Shown here: piece by piece, positions 1 to 3,953 of the stretch
Layout of the letters: each line of letters begins with the position of its first letter
Position numbering within the stretch: position 1 is the stretch's first letter
Source of the DNA: Desulfovibrionaceae bacterium
Lineage (GTDB): Bacteria; Desulfobacterota; Desulfovibrionia; Desulfovibrionales; Desulfovibrionaceae
DNA length: 6,385 nucleotides
Assembly (NCBI GenBank): GCA_030539415.1
Contig: JAUNSE010000053.1
Coordinates: 2,819 to 9,203, forward strand
Direction of reading: 5' to 3'
The notes under the pieces: generated by a model
What the model saw: only the letters and a program-made list of their open reading frames with translations
Databases searched by the model: none
What the model was told of the DNA's origin: nothing
Translations under genes and position numbers: made by a program

Positions 1-1334
1 CCGGGCGCATCGAGGCGAATCAGGACGCCGTCATCATGCCCGGCGGACTGGCCACGCACATTCGCACCCTGCAGCGTCACGAGCAGCCGAGCGAGGAGGC
101 TCTGGCCGGCGAACGCTGCGCGGCCAACCTGCAGGGCCTTGAAGTGGCGGACATACACAGGGGCGACGTGCTTGCCAGACCCGGCAGCCTGTTCCCCTCC
201 GACCGCTGGATCGTGCGCCTTTCCTGCCTCAAGGACTCGCCCATATCCGTGCGCAGCCGTACGGAGATCCATTTTCACCACGGCACGCTCGAATCGCTTG
301 CCCGCGTCGTCCTCTACGACCGGAACAGGCTCGCCCCGGGCGAAACAGCCCTGGCCGAACTGCGCTTCGAAACCCCTGTTGCCGGCATTTTCGGCGATCA
401 CTGCGTTCTGCGGGCGGCATCGCCGCTTCGCTGCGTGGCCGGCGGTCTGCTGGTGAGCCCGCTGCCGCCGCAGATACGCGCCAAGGACCCGAAGCGGGAG
501 GCGAAACTCGAGCTGCTTGCGGGCCTGCCCGGCCTGGCCGAGCAGAAGAACGCCGCGGCCGATGCCGACCTGACGGCCGGCGTCATTGCCCTGCGCGGCG
601 CACAGGGAGCCTCTCTGGCTGTTCTGCGGGTGCTGACGGGCCTTGCGAAGAAGCGGCTTGAGAAAGCGCTGCAGGCCCTGTCCTCCCAGAAGAAGGCTGT
701 CTGCTTCGACCGCGAGAGCCAGGCCTGGGTCGACGGCGCCGAGTTTTCCGCACTGTGCTCGGCCTGCCTTGCCAGAGCCGGCGAAGTGCATGCGAAGGAT
801 CCGCTGCGCGCCGGCTTTGCCCGCGGCGTCCTGGAAACCGGCTGGGCGAAGTCTCTGCCGCCGAAGCTGGTGTCCAGGGTCTTCGAGACGCTGCTCGGCG
901 AGGGGCGCCTTGCGGCGAGCGGAGAGCTTCTCCGGCTGTCCGGCCACAGTGTTGTGCTGGACAAGAGGCAGCAGAAGCTGTGTGACGACATCCTGGCCGC
1001 TCACGCCGCCGGAGGAATCACTCCCCCGAATTACAAGGATGTTCTTGCCGACCTCGGCGCAACCGAGAAGGAAGCCGCCCCCATACTCAAGGTCCTGCTG
1101 GCCGACGGAGACCTTGTGCGGGTTCGCGACGGCCTGTTCTATTCTGCTCAGGCCTTCGAAAAGGTTCTGGCCAGCGTGGCCGCGTGGTTCGAGACCCACG
1201 ACGACCTGACCGTGACCGACATGAAGCAGATCTTCGGCCTTTCCCGCAAGTATCTCATTGCCCTGCTCGAATATCTGGACCAGGAACGGTACACCGTGCG
1301 CATTGGCGACAAACGCCAGTTCCGCAGCCGCTAG
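1..1334 (+). CDS. selB: Selenocysteine-specific translation elongation factor SelB, C-terminal part (5' end outside window)
   Basis: SelB is a cytoplasmic GTPase that carries selenocysteyl-tRNA to the ribosome at UGA codons marked by a SECIS RNA hairpin. The frame is open from base 3, so the ATG at 36 is internal and the GTPase domain lies upstream. What is visible begins in EF-Tu-like domain II (MPGG, TLQRH, GERCAANLQG, then HRGDVLA). Domain III follows (FHHGTLE, then LAPGETALAELRF, FGDHCVLRAASP, ending near base 455). The rest is the winged-helix tail. It shows the family pattern of KKRLEKALQAL, HAKDPLRAGF, a GHSVVLD segment, GGITPPNYKDVLADLG and finally LSRKYLIALLEYLDQ with RIGDKRQFR at about 1237-1328. 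The last winged helix binds the SECIS stem-loop in characterised SelB proteins. The gene ends at TAG 1332-1334. No frameshift is seen, and the tail is full length. The identification is strong from motif order alone. Confidence 0.95.
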   Translation, partial: GRIEANQDAVIMPGGLATHIRTLQRHEQPSEEALAGERCAANLQGLEVADIHRGDVLARPGSLFPSDRWIVRLSCLKDSPISVRSRTEIHFHHGTLESLARVVLYDRNRLAPGETALAELRFETPVAGIFGDHCVLRAASPLRCVAGGLLVSPLPPQIRAKDPKREAKLELLAGLPGLAEQKNAAADADLTAGVIALRGAQGASLAVLRVLTGLAKKRLEKALQALSSQKKAVCFDRESQAWVDGAEFSALCSACLARAGEVHAKDPLRAGFARGVLETGWAKSLPPKLVSRVFETLLGEGRLAASGELLRLSGHSVVLDKRQQKLCDDILAAHAAGGITPPNYKDVLADLGATEKEAAPILKVLLADGDLVRVRDGLFYSAQAFEKVLASVAAWFETHDDLTVTDMKQIFGLSRKYLIALLEYLDQERYTVRIGDKRQFRSR

Positions 1335-1335
1335 A

Positions 1336-1349
1336 TCCCCCTCCGGGGA
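1336..1349 (+). other. Small GC hairpin between selB and the flavoprotein gene
   Basis: TCCCC at 1336-1340 can pair with GGGGA at 1345-1349 around a CTCC loop, giving a 5-bp stem directly after the selB stop codon. No T-run follows, so it does not look like an intrinsic terminator. It could stabilise the 3' end of a processed selB message or have no role. The 73-base gap and the lack of a terminator favour read-through into the next gene. Confidence 0.3.
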
Positions 1350-1395
1350 CCGGCCCGGACCTTTCAGCGTATTCAGGAACTCTCAGAAGTGTTTC

Positions 1396-1401
1396 AAGGA
1401 G
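1396..1401 (+). promoter_or_regulatory. Ribosome binding site that fixes the flavoprotein start
   Basis: AAGGAG lies six bases before the ATG at 1408. The reading frame is open further upstream, with an ATG at 1258 inside selB. This Shine-Dalgarno sequence, and the fact that the FAD-binding beta strand starts right after Met 1408, decide the start. Confidence 0.85.
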
Positions 1402-1407
1402 TTGTCC

Positions 1408-3117
1408 ATGCCCCAGAAAATCATTGTCATCGGCGGCGTTGCGCTCGGACCCAAGGCTGCCTGCCGCTGCAAACGTCTTGACCCCGCGGCGGAAGTCACC
1501 CTGTTTGATGAAAACACCCTCATTTCCTACGGCGGATGCGGCATCCCCTACTTCGTGGGCGGCGACATCCAGAATGTGAAGGACCTCTGCTCCACACCCT
1601 ACCACACGGTGCGCGATCCCAAGTTCTTCGCCGAAATGAAGGGCGTCACCGTGAAGACCAACACCAGGGTGACATCCATCGACCGTCAGGCAAAGACCGT
1701 CGCGGCCCGCAATCTGCTCACGGGCGAGGAAAGCGTCCATCCCTACGACAAGCTGGTGCTCGCCACCGGCGCAAGTCCCCGCAAGCCAGACATTCCGGGC
1801 GCGGACCTGGCCAACGTCTTCACCCTCACCAAGCTTGAGGCGGCCGACGACATCCGCAGGCAGATGGAAGGCAGCGCGGTCACCAGCGCCGTGGTGGTCG
1901 GCGGCGGATTCATCGGCCTTGAGGCGGCCGTGGCCATGGCCGACATGTGGGGTGTCAACGTCACCGTTGTCGAAATGATGAACCAGGTGCTGCCCGGCGT
2001 GCTGTCCGCCTCGGTCAGCGGCATGGCCGCCCACGACCTGACTGCCCACAACGTCCAGGTCTTCACCGGCGAAAAGGTGCTGCGCCTTGAGGGCGCCGAC
2101 GGGAAGGTCGCCAGAGTTGTCACCGACAAGCGCGAGATCGAGGCCCAGCTCGTCATCTACTCCATCGGCTTCATCCCCAACGGCCAGCTGGCCAGCGAGG
2201 CTGGTCTGGAAGTGACCAGCCGCGGCGCCGTGGTGGTGAACGAGCACATGCAGACCAGCGATCCGGACATCTATGCCGGCGGCGACTGTTGCTCCATCAA
2301 AAATCTCATCACCGGCAAGCCCGGCTACCTGCCTCTCGGCAGCATGGCCAACCGCCAGGGCCGTGTCATCGGCACGCAGCTGGCCGGCGGAGAGGCGAGT
2401 TTCCCCGGCTATGTGGGCACCTGGGCCGTCAAGCTCTTCGACATGTCCTTCTGCGGTGTCGGCCTCACCGTGGAGGGCGCCCGCAGAGAGGGGTATGACG
2501 CCATCGCCGTCAGCGTCGAGCAGCTCGACAAGGCGCATTTCTATCCCGAAAAGAGCATGATGACGCTGGAAATCGTGGTCGAGAAGGGCACCCGCCGCGT
2601 GCTCGGCCTGCAGGGCGCCTGCACCGACGGCGATTCCCTCAAGGCCCGCGTTGACGCGGTCGCAGCCACCCTTCAGTTTGCCAGACCCACGGTGGATGAC
2701 ATCTCCGTGCTGGAAATCTCCTACGCTCCGCCCTTCGCCGCAGCCATGGATGTCGTGAACGTTGTGGCCAACGTGGCCGACAATGTGCTTGCCGGCAGAA
2801 TCAGGATGATGACGGCCGGAGAATTCCTCGAACTGTGGAAGAACCGCGAAAGCAACAACGTCTTCTTCATCGACACAAGGCCCCAGAAGGCTGCCGAGGC
2901 CGTGCAGGCCGTCCATCCCGAATGGCATGCCCTCTCTCTGGAAGCCATTCAGACCCGCTGGAACGAAGTCCCCAAAGACCGTCCCGTGGCCCTTATCTGC
3001 AATACCGGTCTGCGCGCCTATGACGCGGCACTGGTGCTCTCCCGCCACGGCATCACCGACATTGTCGAATCCATGGGCGGCATGCAGTCCGTGCTGAAGA
3101 TCGGGGGTTCCATCTAG
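1408..3117 (+). CDS. FAD-dependent pyridine nucleotide-disulfide oxidoreductase with C-terminal rhodanese domain (CoA-disulfide reductase/NADH oxidase family)
   Basis: This complete 569-residue soluble flavoprotein belongs to the family that uses NAD(P)H to reduce CoA disulfide, persulfides, polysulfide or oxygen through one active-site cysteine. The N-terminal FAD fold starts with GGVALG (residues 9-14). The redox cysteine is Cys44 in ISYGGCGIPYFVGG, where CoA-disulfide reductases typically carry SFxxCG. The NAD(P)H fold has VVVGGGFIGLEAA near residue 164, and the second FAD motif is DPDIYAGGDCC near 290. The dimerisation domain carries Tyr439 in SYAPPF, matching the conserved catalytic Tyr-Ala-Pro-Pro of CoA-disulfide reductases. 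Residues about 470-569 are a rhodanese domain with FIDTRP and an active-site loop at Cys531 (CNTGLRAY), so it looks catalytically competent. The fused form resembles CoA-disulfide reductase-rhodanese and NADH-dependent persulfide reductases. Substrate cannot be told from sequence; a sulfane-sulfur or thiol role is inferred from the rhodanese. It lies 73 bases after selB and is followed by a strong terminator. Extra cysteines at 19 and 21 are noted. Confidence 0.92.
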   Translation: MPQKIIVIGGVALGPKAACRCKRLDPAAEVTLFDENTLISYGGCGIPYFVGGDIQNVKDLCSTPYHTVRDPKFFAEMKGVTVKTNTRVTSIDRQAKTVAARNLLTGEESVHPYDKLVLATGASPRKPDIPGADLANVFTLTKLEAADDIRRQMEGSAVTSAVVVGGGFIGLEAAVAMADMWGVNVTVVEMMNQVLPGVLSASVSGMAAHDLTAHNVQVFTGEKVLRLEGADGKVARVVTDKREIEAQLVIYSIGFIPNGQLASEAGLEVTSRGAVVVNEHMQTSDPDIYAGGDCCSIKNLITGKPGYLPLGSMANRQGRVIGTQLAGGEASFPGYVGTWAVKLFDMSFCGVGLTVEGARREGYDAIAVSVEQLDKAHFYPEKSMMTLEIVVEKGTRRVLGLQGACTDGDSLKARVDAVAATLQFARPTVDDISVLEISYAPPFAAAMDVVNVVANVADNVLAGRIRMMTAGEFLELWKNRESNNVFFIDTRPQKAAEAVQAVHPEWHALSLEAIQTRWNEVPKDRPVALICNTGLRAYDAALVLSRHGITDIVESMGGMQSVLKIGGSI

Positions 3118-3145
3118 CCCGCATCCGGCTCCTGCCATCCGCTGA

Positions 3146-3160
3146 CCGCGCAATGTGCGG
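3146..3160 (+). other. Short hairpin upstream of the terminator
   Basis: CCGCGC at 3146-3151 can pair with GTGCGG at 3155-3160 (one G-U pair) around a three-base loop. It sits between the flavoprotein stop and the terminator and is not followed by a T-run. It may add 3'-end stability, or it may be chance in GC-rich DNA. Confidence 0.3.
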
Positions 3161-3175
3161 CCGAAAGAATGTCCG

Positions 3176-3204
3176 GGCCCTCTGCTGACGCAGAGGGCCT
3201 TTTT
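3176..3204 (+). terminator. Intrinsic (Rho-independent) terminator after the selB-flavoprotein unit
   Basis: GGCCCTCTGC (3176-3185) and GCAGAGGGCC (3190-3199) form a perfect 10-bp stem with a four-base TGAC loop, followed at once by five T residues (3200-3204). It lies about 60 bases after the flavoprotein stop codon and marks the end of that transcript, separating it from por downstream. Confidence 0.92.
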
Positions 3205-3240
3205 GCATTCTTCACAAAACACCCTTCCCTCCCGCCTGTT

Positions 3241-3540
3241 CCGGTTATTACATCACCGAGAACAGCATAGATTTATTTGCAATATCAGTATTTACCAATA
3301 TTTCAGTATTATAAATACATAAAAATATATAATTAATATTTTGAAAAATAAAATTAAAGACAAATATCTATATCTATAAGAAATACTTTTTAAAGCATTA
3401 TTAGAATCTAAATTATTTTTTAATTTTTATTTATAATATTTTTTTATTGTCCATTAACATTTTATTATACCTAATCAAAAAAATTAATTTTTTATAATTG
3501 AAAATTTTTCATTAGAAATAATTATTGATATCATATGTAG
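3241..3540. other. Extremely AT-rich gene-free segment
   Basis: From about 3260 the sequence drops abruptly from GC-rich to very AT-rich. By hand count 28 of the 240 bases from 3301 to 3540 are G or C (about 12%), whereas a sample line of the neighbouring flavoprotein gene (1441-1500) has 42 of 60. I see no open frame of gene length, no ribosome binding site, no tRNA and no transposase remnant. It contains many A- and T-tracts, a TATCTATATCTATA run at about 3365-3378 and the imperfect repeats listed separately. It could act as a curved promoter-upstream element, a nucleoid-protein binding region, or be leftover foreign DNA. The sequence alone does not decide. Confidence 0.7.
3281..3310. repeat. 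Imperfect direct repeat with TCAGTATT core
   Basis: AATATCAGTATT at 3281-3292 recurs as AATATTTCAGTATT at 3297-3310. The shared octamer TCAGTATT starts at 3285 and 3303, 18 bases apart, in the same orientation. Two similar words this close could be paired protein-binding sites or simple chance in AT-rich DNA. Confidence 0.5.
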
Positions 3541-3720
3541 TGACTCTTTTCACAAAGCGGAGGCAAAATTTCTGTTTTCTCCTCTCCACGGCCACTTTAC
3601 GCCTTGTTATCCCAAGCAGAATTTCTTGCTGTCAGGCTTTGCCTTTTGTCACAAAAATATGTAGACTCCCCGTGCACCGGGCGGGTTCCGGCCCAAAAAG
3701 TCAATGATTGCAGTCAAAAA
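3541..3720. other. Intermediate-GC island inside the intergenic region, no supported gene
   Basis: This stretch returns to moderate GC between two AT-rich patches. One 60-codon open frame covers it (3525-3707), but it would start with TTG, lacks a Shine-Dalgarno sequence, has no recognisable domain and differs from the neighbouring genes in codon use, so I do not call it. The segment ends with a GC-rich short stem (GGGC 3679-3682 with GCCC 3691-3694). A small RNA or an old gene remnant is possible but unproven. Confidence 0.4.
3644..3656. promoter_or_regulatory. 13-bp palindrome TTTTGT-C-ACAAAA, candidate operator
   Basis: TTTTGT (3644-3649) and ACAAAA (3651-3656) are exact inverted repeats around a single C. 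Perfect symmetry of this kind suits a dimeric regulator such as a CRP/FNR- or Rex-like protein, but the exact consensus of those families is not matched. It lies about 300 bases upstream of por. Confidence 0.35.
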
Positions 3721-3769
3721 GTTCTCTTTTTCACAGATAGTATGAGATTTCAATACCTTAGCAAATAAA

Positions 3770-3775
3770 TATAAT
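3770..3775 (+). promoter_or_regulatory. Candidate -10 box for por
   Basis: A perfect TATAAT occurs at 3770-3775. The best -35 match at a sensible distance is weak: TTTCAA at 3748-3753, three of six consensus bases, 16-base spacer. In AT-rich DNA a TATAAT can arise by chance. If used, transcription would begin near 3782 and por would have a leader of about 170 bases containing the two hairpins at 3818-3878. Confidence 0.3.
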
Positions 3776-3794
3776 TTTTTTACTTTTCCACTGT

Positions 3795-3807
3795 TCAATC
3801 AATCAAT
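3795..3807. repeat. Short TCAA tandem repeat
   Basis: TCAATCAATCAAT is three tandem copies of TCAA plus one base, just upstream of the predicted leader hairpins. It is a minor simple repeat that could vary in copy number by slippage; no function can be assigned. Confidence 0.6.
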
Positions 3808-3817
3808 TTCGTGTTAG

Positions 3818-3878
3818 GGGTGCCCCATCTTTATCTGGGCAAGGCATCCGGACCGACCTTCCCGGCAACGAATCGGTC
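3818..3878 (+). promoter_or_regulatory. Two consecutive stem-loops in the putative por leader
   Basis: The first stem pairs GGGTGCC (3818-3824) with GGCATCC (3843-3849), 7 bp with one G-U. Inside it CCA (3825-3827) can pair with TGG (3836-3838), leaving a one-sided bulge. One base later a second stem pairs GACCGA (3851-3856) with TCGGTC (3873-3878) over a 16-base loop. A competing pairing of CGGAC (3849-3853) with GTCCG (3884-3888) would break both. Neither stem is followed by a T-run. The arrangement could be an mRNA-stabilising leader or a regulatory switch. I do not recognise a known riboswitch class. Confidence 0.4.
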
Positions 3879-3942
3879 TCATTGTCCGAAACCCCATGGT
3901 TTCACAAGATAAGCGCGCAACAGTATCGTCTCTATCTCTCTC

Positions 3943-3948
3943 AGGAGG
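3943..3948 (+). promoter_or_regulatory. Strong ribosome binding site of por
   Basis: AGGAGG, a full Shine-Dalgarno match, lies five bases before the ATG at 3954. The frame is open upstream, and further Met codons follow at residues 4 and 7. This site and the family's normal short N-terminus support 3954 as the start. It suits a highly expressed central-metabolism enzyme. Confidence 0.88.
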
Positions 3949-3953
3949 ATATC

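Noticed and set aside
398..991. Minus-strand open frame inside selB
   Set aside because: It is an Arg/Ser/Ala-rich shadow of selB with no independent start signal.
1255..3222. Long open frame of 655 codons on the minus strand opposite the flavoprotein gene
   Set aside because: It is a shadow of the C/G-ending codon bias of the + strand gene. Its product is rich in Gly, His, Ala and Asp with no recognisable fold, and the + strand has clear domains and a ribosome binding site.
3679..3699. GC stem (GGGC...GCCC) followed by AAAAA as a terminator
   Set aside because: The stem is only four pairs, and the run after it is A, not T, on the + strand. On the minus strand the T-run precedes the stem, so it fits neither orientation.
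3525..3707. 60-codon open frame in the intergenic region
   Set aside because: It starts with TTG, has no Shine-Dalgarno sequence and no recognisable domain, and spans a composition break. It is not supported as a gene.
3241..3800. Insertion sequence, attachment site or CRISPR array in the AT-rich interval
   Set aside because: There are no transposase fragments, no long terminal inverted repeats, no tRNA end and no regularly spaced repeat array. The repeats present are short and few.
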